Origin: Bog-473 sp963751335
Lineage (GTDB): Bacteria; Actinomycetota; Acidimicrobiia; Acidimicrobiales; RAAP-2
Reading direction: 5' to 3'
NCBI GenBank assembly: GCA_963751335.1
Contig: CAVVUB010000007.1
Location: forward strand, 434,001-498,000
Length of the DNA: 64,000 nucleotides
This document shows, piece after piece, positions 26,722 through 35,339 of this stretch (position 1 is the stretch's first letter; every line of letters begins with the position of its first letter). Both the position numbers and the translations under genes were made by a program. Below the pieces are notes generated by a model. The model saw only the letters and a list, made by a program, of their open reading frames with translations, ran no database searches and was not told the DNA's origin.

Positions 26722-26798
26722 CGCAGCGCTCCGCCCCGACGACAACCGCCCCGACGACGACCGACCTGCCGACGACCACCGCCCCGACCACCCCGCCC

Positions 26799-27641
26799 AT
26801 GCCGGACCGCACCGTCGTCATCACCGGCGCCGCGTCGGGTATCGGCCGGGCCACCGCCGCCAGACTCGGCGCGGCGGGCTGGCGCGTGATCGGCATCGAC
26901 CTCCACGACGCGGAGGTGAAGGCCGACCTCTCCCGGCCCGACGAGCGCGCCCGGGCCATCGCGTCGGCCACCGCACTCGCCGCCGGAACCGGACCGCCCG
27001 GGCCCGGCACCGTCTCGGGCATCGTCACCTGCGCCGGCGTCGCCGGCACCCCTGACCGGGCCGGTTCGCTCTTGACGTCGGTCAACTTCTTCGGCACCGT
27101 CGAACTGCTCGAGGGATTGCGTCCCCTCTTGGCGCCCGGCGGCGCCGCCGTGGCCATCAGCTCCAACTCGACCACGGTGCAGCCGGCCATCCCGAGCGAT
27201 CTGGTGGAGGCCTGCCTGGCCCGCGACGAGCAGGCCTGCGCACGGCTGGCCGACGAGCACGGGTCGCTCCTGGCCTACCCGGCCGCCAAGCTGGCCCTGG
27301 CCCACTGGGTGCGCCGGGCGTCGGTCGGGCCCGAGTGGGCCGGCGCCGGCCTGCGGCTGAACGCGGTGGCGCCGGGCATGATCGACACCCCCATGGTGGC
27401 CGGCATGCGCGCCGACCCCGAGACGGGGCCCATGCTCGACCTGCTCCCGATCCCGGCCGGCCGCCCGGGGCGGCCCGACGAGATCGCCGCGCTCATCGAG
27501 TTCCTGCTCGGACCGGACGCCGCCTTCTTCTGCGGCTCGGTCGTGTTCTGCGACGGCGGCAGCGACGCCCTGTTGCGCACCCGGGACTGGCCGGCGGCCT
27601 GGGACATCTCGCCCCGCGACTTCGTCCGCCCCTCCTCCTGA
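26799..27641 (+). CDS. Short-chain dehydrogenase/reductase (3-alpha-hydroxysteroid dehydrogenase-like)
   Basis: 280 residues from ATG 26799; there is no clear ribosome site and the 77 bases upstream are a CGACGA-rich low-complexity stretch. TGAASGIGRATAARLG cofactor loop, IDLHDAEVKADLS (Asp after beta-2, favouring NAD), VTCAGVAG, catalytic SSNS, YPAAK as YxxxK and LNAVAPGMIDTPMV. A ~30-residue insertion before YPAAK, holding the acidic ACLARDEQACARLADEHG, resembles bacterial 3-alpha-hydroxysteroid dehydrogenase/carbonyl reductase. Confidence 0.82.
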   Translation: MPDRTVVITGAASGIGRATAARLGAAGWRVIGIDLHDAEVKADLSRPDERARAIASATALAAGTGPPGPGTVSGIVTCAGVAGTPDRAGSLLTSVNFFGTVELLEGLRPLLAPGGAAVAISSNSTTVQPAIPSDLVEACLARDEQACARLADEHGSLLAYPAAKLALAHWVRRASVGPEWAGAGLRLNAVAPGMIDTPMVAGMRADPETGPMLDLLPIPAGRPGRPDEIAALIEFLLGPDAAFFCGSVVFCDGGSDALLRTRDWPAAWDISPRDFVRPSS

Positions 27642-27642
27642 C

Positions 27643-27741
27643 GGCCGGTCCCCGCCGCGCCCTCTTCCCGAGGGCCGGTCCCCGCCGCGCCCTCTTCCCG
27701 AGGGCCGGTCCCCGCGCCCTCTCCCGGGGCCGGTCCCCGCC
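27643..27741. repeat. 30-base tandem repeat, ~3.5 copies
   Basis: Two perfect 30-base copies (27643-27672, apart from the junction, and 27673-27702) beginning GGCCGGTCCCCGCCGCGCCC, then a 25-base shortened copy (27703-27727) and a partial fourth (from 27728). It begins at the SDR stop codon and lies before the MFS gene. Repeated GGCC...GGGCC elements could form structured RNA; it may be a minisatellite or a transcript-end structure. Confidence 0.8.
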
Positions 27742-27821
27742 GACGGTCCGGCGATCCGACCCGGCGGCCACACCCACCACGGCGTCGGGCGGGCGCGAAG
27801 GCCGACCGTAGGCTGCACCCC

Positions 27822-29066
27822 GTGGCCGGCCGGATCTTCGTCGACACGACGCCGCTCAAGGAGAGCCGCGACTTCCGGCTCCTCTTCACCGGGCAGCTGA
27901 TCTCGATGCTGGGTAACCAGCTCACCGTCGTGGCCATCCCCTTCCAGGTGTACTCCATGACCGGGTCGTCACTGCAGGTCGGTGCGATCAGCCTGGCCCA
28001 GCTGATCCCGTTCCTCATCGGCGCGCTCAGCGCCGGCCCGATCGGCGACTCGGTCGACAAGCGGCGCATCATGATCTGGACGGCGGCGGCCTGCGTCCTC
28101 ACCAGCGCCGCCATGGCCTTCAACGCCGGCCTGGCCCACCCGTCGCTCGCCGCGCTCTACGTCGTGAGCACGCTGGCCGCCGGCTTCATGGGCTTCAACA
28201 ACACCGCCCGCATGGCGGCCATCCCGGGGCTGGTGGAGCGGCGTCATCTCGTCGCCGCCGCCTCCATCAACCAGATCGTCATGCAGGTCGGCGTCATCGT
28301 CGGTCCCGCGCTCTCGGGCCTGCTGCTCGGCATCGGGCTGCGTCTCGTGTACTCGCTCGACGCCCTCTCCTTCGTCGTCGCCCTCGTCGCCTCGGTGATG
28401 CTGGCGCCCATCCCGCCGGCCGATGGGACCGCCCGGCTCTCGCCCTGGCAGTCGACCAAGGAGGGCCTGCGCTACCTGCGCACGCACCAGGCCCTCCAGG
28501 GCGTCTACCTCATCGACATCAACGCCATGGTGTTCGGCCTGCCCCGGGCGCTCTTCCCGGCCATGGCCGGATCGGTCTTCGACGGTGGAACCGTCACACT
28601 CGGCTTCTTGTACGCCGCCCCGGGCGTGGGCGCGCTGATCGGGGCGCTGACCACGGGCTGGGTGGCCAACCTGCGCCGGCAGGGCTGGGCGGTCATCATC
28701 GCCGTCAGCGTGTGGGGCGCCGCCATCGTCGTGTTCGGCCTGGTCGACACGCTGTGGATCGCGCTGGTGATGCTGGCCATCGCCGGCTGGGCCGACGTGA
28801 TCTCGGCGGTGCTGCGCAACACGATTCTGCAGACGTCGATCCCCGAGCGCTTCCGTAGCCGGATGTCCTCCATACAGATGGCGGTGGTGCAGGGCGGGCC
28901 CAGGCTGGGCGACATGGAGTCGGGCGCGGTGGCGACGTTGACCAGTATCGAGTTCTCGGTGGTCTCCGGCGGGCTTGCCTGCATCGTGGGCGCTGCGGTC
29001 ATCACGCTGTTACTGCCGGCGTTCCGGCACCACCTCTCGAGTGCGATCGACGACGTGCCCGTATGA
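27822..29066 (+). CDS. Major facilitator superfamily transporter (EntS/MefA-like)
   Basis: 414 residues from GTG 27822. Twelve hydrophobic segments; the N-terminal FRLLFTGQLISMLGNQLTVVAIPFQVY and the loop-2 motif GPIGDSVDKRRIM (the MFS GxxxDxxxxR/K motif) identify the MFS_3/enterobactin-exporter type. The second half has NTILQTSIPERFRSRMSSIQM, also typical. Likely an export pump; substrate unknown. Confidence 0.88.
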   Translation: MAGRIFVDTTPLKESRDFRLLFTGQLISMLGNQLTVVAIPFQVYSMTGSSLQVGAISLAQLIPFLIGALSAGPIGDSVDKRRIMIWTAAACVLTSAAMAFNAGLAHPSLAALYVVSTLAAGFMGFNNTARMAAIPGLVERRHLVAAASINQIVMQVGVIVGPALSGLLLGIGLRLVYSLDALSFVVALVASVMLAPIPPADGTARLSPWQSTKEGLRYLRTHQALQGVYLIDINAMVFGLPRALFPAMAGSVFDGGTVTLGFLYAAPGVGALIGALTTGWVANLRRQGWAVIIAVSVWGAAIVVFGLVDTLWIALVMLAIAGWADVISAVLRNTILQTSIPERFRSRMSSIQMAVVQGGPRLGDMESGAVATLTSIEFSVVSGGLACIVGAAVITLLLPAFRHHLSSAIDDVPV

Positions 29067-29073
29067 TCCCGCC

Positions 29074-29943
29074 GTGACCAACGCCACCACGTCCGCCACC
29101 TCCGCAGCCGCCGCCTCGTCTTCGTCGTCGTCGTCGTCGTCGAGCACGTTCGCCGAGCCGACCTGGGGCGAGGTCGACCCCGCTGTCTTCGAGCGCATCG
29201 TCGTCCTCTCCCCGCACTTCGACGACGCCGCCATGGGCGCGGGTCATCTCCTCGGGAGCTACGCCGACACGACCGTGGTGACGGTGCTCGGAGGACCGCC
29301 GCCGGCTTACCCCGATCCGCCCTCGGACTGGGACGCCCTGGGCGGCTTCAAGGCGGGCGACGACGTGGTGGCCGTGCGCCGATCGGAGGACGTCGCGGCC
29401 ATGGAGGTGCTCGAGTCGGAGTACCGCTGGCTCGAGTTCGCCGATCACCAGTACCTGGCCCCGGCCGAGCGGCCCACGCCCGAGGAGGTGGCGCCGGTGT
29501 TGGCGGCGACCATCGCCGAGCTCAATCCGACGTCGGTCTTCTTGCCGATGGGCCTGGGCAATCCGGATCACGTGATGGTGCACGATGCGTCACTGCTGGT
29601 GCGGGCCGACGAGTCCGGCCGGGCCGACGAGTCCGGCCGATCCGGCCGTCCCGACCGGGCGTGGTTCTGCTACGAGGACCACGGCTACAAGCACATCCCC
29701 GGGCTGCTGGCCTGGCGGGTGGCCAAGCTGTTGCGCTCGAAGCCGTGGCCGACGCCGGCGATCGTGCCGCACGTGCCCGACGAGGAACGCAAGCGCCGGG
29801 CCATCTGGTGCTACACCTCGCAGATCCCCCCGCTCGAGCGGGACCACGCGCTGACGGCGCGCATGGAGGGGCGGGTTCCCGAGCAGTTCTGGCGGCTGGC
29901 CCCGCCACCGGCCGGATGGGACGGCCTGGCCGACTTCATCTGA
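29074..29943 (+). CDS. PIG-L family deacetylase
   Basis: 289 residues from GTG 29074. The metal motif PHFDDAAMGAGHLL (PHPDDxxxxxG type) lies near residue 49 and the later His is in GNPDHVMVHDA. Known members de-N-acetylate GlcNAc conjugates, e.g. in mycothiol synthesis. Two local oddities: a poly-Ser run of ten residues from a TCG microsatellite (about 29114-29143), and a perfect 18-base tandem duplication giving RADESG twice near residue 180. Both are probably surface loops. Confidence 0.82.
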   Translation: MTNATTSATSAAAASSSSSSSSSSTFAEPTWGEVDPAVFERIVVLSPHFDDAAMGAGHLLGSYADTTVVTVLGGPPPAYPDPPSDWDALGGFKAGDDVVAVRRSEDVAAMEVLESEYRWLEFADHQYLAPAERPTPEEVAPVLAATIAELNPTSVFLPMGLGNPDHVMVHDASLLVRADESGRADESGRSGRPDRAWFCYEDHGYKHIPGLLAWRVAKLLRSKPWPTPAIVPHVPDEERKRRAIWCYTSQIPPLERDHALTARMEGRVPEQFWRLAPPPAGWDGLADFI

Positions 29944-30359
29944 CGATGGCCGGGACGGCTGATTCACACTTCGACCCGGTCAACGCACTCCCCGTTCGAC
30001 CATGCCTGATGACTCTGCTCATGGGCCGGTTTCACAATGGACTGACAACGAAGAGGTGACGTTCGGCCCCTACCGGCCGACGCGATCGGAGGTGCAGGAT
30101 TGGCTGGGTGGTCATGCATGTAGACCTCTTCACACGGGCCCTTGGCACGGATGAGGCCGGCTCCAGGTCGAACGACCTGCGGCCGGCCCACCTGGTCGAC
30201 TCCCGGGTCAGGCTTCGAGGCGTGAACGGCGGTTCCACGTCCTCGGCGGCAGAAAGCCTGGCCCGGGAACTCTCCTAAGGGGCTCCCTCGTCCGCCAGTG
30301 TGAGCCCTCGGCCGTACCGGCCTCGGCCGTACCGGCTGTCCCGGCCTCGGCTGCTCGAT
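29944..30359. other. Intergenic region, decaying DNA
   Basis: No credible gene. A short plus-strand reading (about 30116-30278, HVDLFTRALGTDEAG... ending ARELS-stop) could be a gene fragment but I cannot place it in a family. A perfect 15-base tandem duplication, CCTCGGCCGTACCGG twice, lies at 30306-30335. Together with the broken STAS gene next to it, this looks like a degenerating zone. Confidence 0.5.
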
Positions 30360-30680
30360 TCACCAACCCGCCCCATGAGCGGCAGCGCCCGGTTTTGAGC
30401 GGACCGCGATGTGCGACTTCAGCCGGCAGGCTCCGGCGCGCCGTTGCTCGACCGCCAGCACGGAGAGTTCCGTCGGATCGATGGAACTCAGCTCGGAGAG
30501 CTGATGTAACACAGCTCGGAGAGATCGACCGTCAGGTCCACCACTCCGCTCTGGTCGACGAGAGACAGCTTGTTCCGTGAACGCCGCGGGGGAGGCGACG
30601 TCGAGCTCCTCGGAGCGAGAGCCACGTGCAGTTCTCCCATCTTGGAGCCGAATCTCCAATTGTGGTGAACCCTGGTTCAT
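30360..30680 (-). pseudogene. Broken STAS-domain anti-sigma factor antagonist
   Basis: From ATG 30680 the frame starts like a SpoIIAA/RsbV protein (LEIRLQDGRTAR, then EELDVASPAAFTEQ). The frame then shifts: an adjacent frame reads LSLVDQSGVVDLTVDLSEL, the STAS core strand, and the first frame resumes with SSIDPTELSVLAVEQRRAGA, the helix carrying the expected phospho-acceptor region (here D-P-T instead of D-S-T/S). The second shift is explained by a 23-base duplication: a 12-base unit recurs at 30489-30500 and 30512-30523. The first needs one extra base. The gene is inactive as read. Confidence 0.65.
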
Positions 30681-30825
30681 GGCGCGTCGCCGTCCTTCGT
30701 CACTCCCGGCCCACATGTGAGGACGGGACTTGCAGCCCCGCCACGTGCTCTTGTGGCATCGTGCGGCTCACCTAGGGAGATGCAGGGGCCGTTGCCGGGG
30801 TCCGCCGTCGGTAGAGTCGGTCGCA

Positions 30826-31848
30826 GTGGCCAAGGACGACGAACGCTCCGTGGGGGTCGACGGCCGTGAGGTGCGCATCTCACGGCCCGACAAGGTGTAC
30901 TTCCCTGCACTCGATGCGACCAAGCTCGACCTGGTCGGTTACTACCTTTCCATCGCCGACCATCTGCTGAACACGGCCGGCGGGCGGCCGGCCATGCTCC
31001 AGCGCTTCCCCGACGGGGCGACCGGCAAGTCCTTCTACCAGAAGCGCATTCCCGCCGGAGCCCCTCCGTGGCTCGAATCGACCACGGTCTCCACGCCGAA
31101 CGGCACCGAGTCGAACGCGCTCGTGGTCGCCGACATCTCCCATGTGCTGTGGGCGGTGAACATCGGATGTCTCGGGTTGCACCTGTGGCCGTATCGTGCG
31201 GCTGACCCGGACCACGCCGACGAGCTCCGCATCGATCTCGATCCGGTCAAGGGCATCGGCTTCGAAGAGGTGCGGACGACCGCGCTGCGCTGCCGTGACC
31301 TCCTCGCCGAGCTCGGGCTACGGGGCTACCCCAAGACGACGGGGAACAACGGCCTGCACGTGTACCTGCGGCTCGAGGCGCGCTGGGATTCATTCGCCGT
31401 CCGGGCAGCGGCCGTCGCGCTCGCCCGCGAGCTCGAACGACGGTATCCCGACGACATCACGGCCAACTGGTGGAAGGAGGAGCGGGGGACCCGCGTCTTC
31501 GTCGACTTCAATCAGAACGCACCGCACAAGACCGTGTTCGGAGCCTGGTTCGCCCGCCCCCGCACAGGCGGGCAAGTCTCGACCCCCTTGACCTGGGACG
31601 AGGTGGAGACCGTCGTTCCCGACTCTCTGACCATCCGTTCGGTGCCCGAGCTGGTGGCTGAACGGGGAGACCCCTGGGCTGACATCGCCGCCACGCCTCA
31701 GTCGATCGAGCCCCTGCTGGAACTGGCGGCTCGGGACAAGGAGGCGGGCCTGCACGACGCGCCCTGGCCACCGCAGTACCCCAAGATGCCCGACGAGCCA
31801 CCCCGGGTGGCGCCGAGCCGGGCCAAGAAGACGGACGAAACGACGTAG
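30826..31848 (+). CDS. LigD-type DNA polymerase/primase domain protein
   Basis: 340 residues from GTG 30826. This is the stand-alone polymerase domain of bacterial NHEJ ligase D: ISRPDKVYFP at the start, the phosphate/RNA-binding LQRFPDG and FYQKRIP, metal ligands D137/D139 in ELRIDLDP, TTGNNGLHVYL and RVFVDFNQNAPHKT, which carries the third Asp. It adds templated or untemplated nucleotides, often ribonucleotides, at DNA ends. First gene of a three-gene unit; the usual Ku gene is not in the window. Confidence 0.93.
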   Translation: MAKDDERSVGVDGREVRISRPDKVYFPALDATKLDLVGYYLSIADHLLNTAGGRPAMLQRFPDGATGKSFYQKRIPAGAPPWLESTTVSTPNGTESNALVVADISHVLWAVNIGCLGLHLWPYRAADPDHADELRIDLDPVKGIGFEEVRTTALRCRDLLAELGLRGYPKTTGNNGLHVYLRLEARWDSFAVRAAAVALARELERRYPDDITANWWKEERGTRVFVDFNQNAPHKTVFGAWFARPRTGGQVSTPLTWDEVETVVPDSLTIRSVPELVAERGDPWADIAATPQSIEPLLELAARDKEAGLHDAPWPPQYPKMPDEPPRVAPSRAKKTDETT

Positions 31849-31860
31849 GGCGGCCGGGCC

Positions 31861-32898
31861 GTGGAACCGCTGGACGCACTGAACCGCATCGCCTTCCGCC
31901 TCGAACGGAGCGGCGCCGACACCTACAAGGTGCGGGCGTTCCGTCACGCGGCCCGGGCGATCAAATCGATGCCGACCGACGAGTTGTCCTCGCTGGCTTC
32001 GGCGGGACGGCTGCAGACGATCGAGGGGGTGGGGAAGTCGACGGCGCAGGTCATCGCCGAGGCGCTCCGTGGCGGCGTTCCTGCCTATCTGGCCAAGCTC
32101 GATGCGTCGACCGGCGACGACGACCTGGTGCTCGACGAACCGGCGGCCGCGCTGCTCTCGTCGCTCCGGGGCGACTGTCACTCGCATTCCGACTGGTCCG
32201 ACGGTGGCAGCCCGATCCTCGAGATGGCCGAGGCGGCGCGGGACCTGGGGCGCGAGTACCTGGTGCTGACGGACCACTCGGCCAGGCTGACCGTGGCTCA
32301 CGGGCTCAACGAGGAGCGTCTGCGTGATCAGCTCGAGGTGGTGGTCGAGGTGAACGAGCAGCTGGCGCCGTTCCGGTTGCTGACCGGCATGGAGGTCGAC
32401 ATCCTCGAAGACGGGTCGTTGGACCTGGACCCCGATACGTTGGGCGAACTCGACGTGGTCGTGGCCAGTGTCCACTCCAAGTTGCGGATGGACGGCAAGG
32501 ACATGACGGCTCGCATGGTGGCCGCCATCGAGAGCCCGCACGCCGACATCCTCGGGCATTGCACCGGGCGCCTCATCACCGGCCGCGGCCGGCCCCAGTC
32601 CGCCTTCGATGCCGAGGCCGTCTTCGCCGCGTGCGCCCGTACCGGGACCGCCGTGGAGATCAACTCCCGGCCCGAGCGCCAGGACCCGCCCGAAGACCTT
32701 CTGCGCCTCGCGGTCGACATGGGGTGTGTCTTCTCCATCGACACCGATGCCCACGCGCCGGGGCAACTGGAATGGTTGGGACGCGGCTGTCGCAACGCGG
32801 TGACTGCCGACGTACCGGTCGAACGGATCGTGAACCGGGGATCGGCCGACGAGTTGCTGGACTGGGCGGCCTCCCACGACAACGGCAGCGGCTCCTGA
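31861..32898 (+). CDS. HhH-PHP phosphoesterase (PolX C-terminal-like)
   Basis: 345 residues from GTG 31861, twelve bases after the polymerase stop. Residues 1-95 are a PolX-like helix-hairpin-helix region (FRHAARAIKSMPTDELSSLA, IEGVGKSTAQVI). From ~103 on it is a PHP domain: GDCHSHSDWSDGG supplies the first metal His residues, LTDHSARLTVAHGL the next, then GMEVDI, VVASVHS, ILGHCTGRL and DTDAHAPGQL. There is no polymerase palm. PHP domains of PolX trim 3' ends and act at abasic sites. Placement between end-joining polymerase and ligase suggests DNA-end processing. Confidence 0.88.
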   Translation: MEPLDALNRIAFRLERSGADTYKVRAFRHAARAIKSMPTDELSSLASAGRLQTIEGVGKSTAQVIAEALRGGVPAYLAKLDASTGDDDLVLDEPAAALLSSLRGDCHSHSDWSDGGSPILEMAEAARDLGREYLVLTDHSARLTVAHGLNEERLRDQLEVVVEVNEQLAPFRLLTGMEVDILEDGSLDLDPDTLGELDVVVASVHSKLRMDGKDMTARMVAAIESPHADILGHCTGRLITGRGRPQSAFDAEAVFAACARTGTAVEINSRPERQDPPEDLLRLAVDMGCVFSIDTDAHAPGQLEWLGRGCRNAVTADVPVERIVNRGSADELLDWAASHDNGSGS

Positions 32899-33974
32899 TG
32901 GCGCTCTCCCTTCCCGTCGTCCCTCCGGTCTCACCCATGTTGGCCAAGCTGACCCGTGACCTGCCACGTGCAGACGGCCTCTACTACGAACCCAAGTGGG
33001 ACGGGTTCCGCTGCATCGTGTTCAAGGACGGCGACGAGGTCGAGCTCGGCAGCCGCAACGAGAAGCCGCTGACCCGCTACTTCCCCGAACTGGTCGACGC
33101 CTTGCGACGCGAGCTGCCGGCGCGATGCGTGCTCGACGGCGAGGTGGTGATCGCGGGCCCCAACGGGCTCGACTTCGACGCCCTTTCCCAACGCATCCAC
33201 CCGGCCGAGAAGCGAATCCGGCAGCTGGCTGAGGCGACACCGGCGTCCTTCGTCGCCTTCGACCTCCTGGCCCACGACGACACGTCGTACATGGAGACGC
33301 CGTATGGGACCCGGCGCAAGACGTTGGAGAAACTACTGAAGAAGGCCTCGCCACCAGTCCACCTCACTCCGGCCACCCAGGACCCCGACGTTGCCGCCGA
33401 GTGGTTCTCACGATTCGAGGGAGCCGGACTCGACGGCGTCGTGGCCAAGCCCTCCGATCTGCACTACCTACCCGACAAGCGAATCATGCTCAAGGTGAAG
33501 CACCAGCGCACCGCCGACTGCGTGGTGGCCGGCTTCCGCACGCACAAGGACGGCGCCGGCGTCGGCTCACTCCTGCTCGGCCTCTACGACGATGAAGGCA
33601 CTCTGCACCACGTGGGCGTCGCCTCGGGCTTCAGCGTGGCCAGACGCCGCGAACTCGTCGAGGAGGTCGGGCCCTACCAGGCCAAGGCGCTGGACGGGCA
33701 CCCCTGGGCGGGTTGGGCCGAGGCCCAGGCGTCCGGTCGTGCCCCCGGCGCCATGAACCGTTGGAACGCGGGCAAGGACATGACCTGGGAACCGCTCCGG
33801 CCCGAAGCGGTCTGTGAAGTCTCCTACGACCATCTCCAGCACGACCGTTTCCGCCACGCGACGTCGTTGGTGCGTTGGCGCCCGGACCGTGAACCCGCGT
33901 CCTGCACGTACCACCAGCTCGACACGCCGGTGCCGATGGAGCTAGCCGACGTGTTCGGCACCTCCGCTCCGTAG
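32898..33974 (+). CDS. ATP-dependent DNA ligase (LigD/LigC-type ligase domain)
   Basis: 358 residues from ATG 32898, overlapping the PHP stop (TGATG). Adenylation motif EPKWDGFR with nucleophile Lys33, motif III (ASFVAFDLLAHDD), motif IV (LDGVVAKP), motif V (IMLKVKHQRTADCVV) and an OB-fold domain ending near PEAVCEVSYDHLQ. Seals nicks with ATP. With the polymerase and PHP genes it reconstructs a LigD-like machine from separate proteins. Confidence 0.93.
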   Translation: MALSLPVVPPVSPMLAKLTRDLPRADGLYYEPKWDGFRCIVFKDGDEVELGSRNEKPLTRYFPELVDALRRELPARCVLDGEVVIAGPNGLDFDALSQRIHPAEKRIRQLAEATPASFVAFDLLAHDDTSYMETPYGTRRKTLEKLLKKASPPVHLTPATQDPDVAAEWFSRFEGAGLDGVVAKPSDLHYLPDKRIMLKVKHQRTADCVVAGFRTHKDGAGVGSLLLGLYDDEGTLHHVGVASGFSVARRRELVEEVGPYQAKALDGHPWAGWAEAQASGRAPGAMNRWNAGKDMTWEPLRPEAVCEVSYDHLQHDRFRHATSLVRWRPDREPASCTYHQLDTPVPMELADVFGTSAP

Positions 33975-34049
33975 TCGACGTCCGATCCGGGGATTGCCCC
34001 GGCTCCGGCCGCCGTATCGCGCCCCGACGAGCCGACCATTCTCCCGACG

Positions 34050-35339
34050 ATGGCACGGACGCACGGAGAAGGGGGTCAGGGTCCAGAGCCCGTCGGTCCC
34101 CTGAGCACGGCGGCGCTGGCCCGGCTCGGGACCGAGGAGCTGAGGGAGCTGGCGACCCGGGCCTTCGCCGTGCGCTGCTCCCAAGACGCCGTGCTGGCCA
34201 GTGTGGGGGCCGAAGTGGACCGGCGCCAGGACTGGCGGGCGAGCGGGGCGACGTCGCTCGGGTCCTGGCTGGTCCAACAGCTCGGGGTCTCGGCTGCCAC
34301 GGCGCGGGCCTACGCCGAGGTGGCCGCCCACGTGAGCGACCTCCCCCACCTCGCCGCCGGGCTGGCCGAGGGCCGCCTCAACCTCGACCAGGTCCGTGCG
34401 GTGCTGGCGGTGGCCACGCCCGAGAGCGACGCGCAGTGGGCCGAGGCGGCCGGGGCGCTCTCCTTCAAAGACCTCGAGGCGCTGGTGCGTGCAAAGGAGT
34501 TGCCCACCCGGGCGTCGGATCGGGCCGACGAGGAGAGGCGCTCGCTGCGCTTCAATCCCGCCCGGCGCAGCCTGGTGGCCCAGTTGCCCCCGCTCTCCTA
34601 CGCCGAGGTGCGCGCCGTGCTCGAGGCCCGGGTCAAGGCGATGGGCTCAGAGCCCGAGACGCCCCTCGACCAGCGCCTGGCCGACGCCCTGGTGTCCCTG
34701 CTCACCAAGAGCGGGACGGCGAATGGGACGGCGGGATCCGCCCGGGTTCCCCTGGTGGTGGCCCACGTGCCCTTCGAGGTCTTGGCCGACCCCGACTCGA
34801 CGCTGGCGGGCGAACTCGAGCGCGCCGGGCTCATCAGCGCGGACGTGGTCCGGCGCCTGGTCTGTGACGGAGAGGTGATCGTCGCCCTCGACGACGAGGC
34901 GGGCCACACCATGTACGAGGGCCGGGCCCGGCGTGATCCGACGCCGGCCCAGCGCCGTGAGGTGTGGCGCCGTGATCGCCACTGCATCTTTCCGGGCTGT
35001 GCCCATGTGCTCTTCACCGACTGCCACCACCTCGACGAGTGGCAGGCGGGGGGTCCGACCGATCTGGGCAACCTCGCCTTGTTGTGCACCCACCATCACC
35101 ACCTGATCCACACCAGGCTCTGGTCGATGACCGGAGACGCCAACGTCGAGGTGCGCTTCGTCGGACCGAGCGCCCAGGTGATGACGACGCGGCCCTCGAG
35201 GCTCTGGACCCAGGTCAGCGACCCCGAGGTGATGGCCGAACGACGGGCGGGGGCCGAGCGGGGCGAGAGTGCGGGCGAGGCTGAGGGGGCTGGTGACGCG
35301 GCGTCAGAAGGTGGTGGACGCGGGGACCGAGGCGGTTAG
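34050..35339 (+). CDS. DUF222 / HNH endonuclease domain protein (13E12-type)
   Basis: 429 residues from ATG 34050. The N-terminal ~270 residues are DUF222, a helical domain common in actinobacterial repeat-family proteins (ELATRAFAVRCSQDAVLASV, RLNLDQVRAVLAVA, RRSLVAQLPPLSYAEVRAVLEA). The HNH motif follows: HCIFPGCAHVLFTDCHHLDEW, then TDLGNLALLCTHHHHLIH. The end is an acidic/Gly tail. These proteins occur in many copies per genome and may be mobile or toxin-related; no role is proven. Its stop overlaps the convergent aldolase stop. Confidence 0.88.
   Translation: MARTHGEGGQGPEPVGPLSTAALARLGTEELRELATRAFAVRCSQDAVLASVGAEVDRRQDWRASGATSLGSWLVQQLGVSAATARAYAEVAAHVSDLPHLAAGLAEGRLNLDQVRAVLAVATPESDAQWAEAAGALSFKDLEALVRAKELPTRASDRADEERRSLRFNPARRSLVAQLPPLSYAEVRAVLEARVKAMGSEPETPLDQRLADALVSLLTKSGTANGTAGSARVPLVVAHVPFEVLADPDSTLAGELERAGLISADVVRRLVCDGEVIVALDDEAGHTMYEGRARRDPTPAQRREVWRRDRHCIFPGCAHVLFTDCHHLDEWQAGGPTDLGNLALLCTHHHHLIHTRLWSMTGDANVEVRFVGPSAQVMTTRPSRLWTQVSDPEVMAERRAGAERGESAGEAEGAGDAASEGGGRGDRGG

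Noticed and set aside
29001..29583. Minus-strand frames opposite the PIG-L gene with His/Arg repeats
   Set aside because: Mirror of the plus-strand poly-Ser and Asp codons; the plus-strand gene has the PIG-L metal motif.
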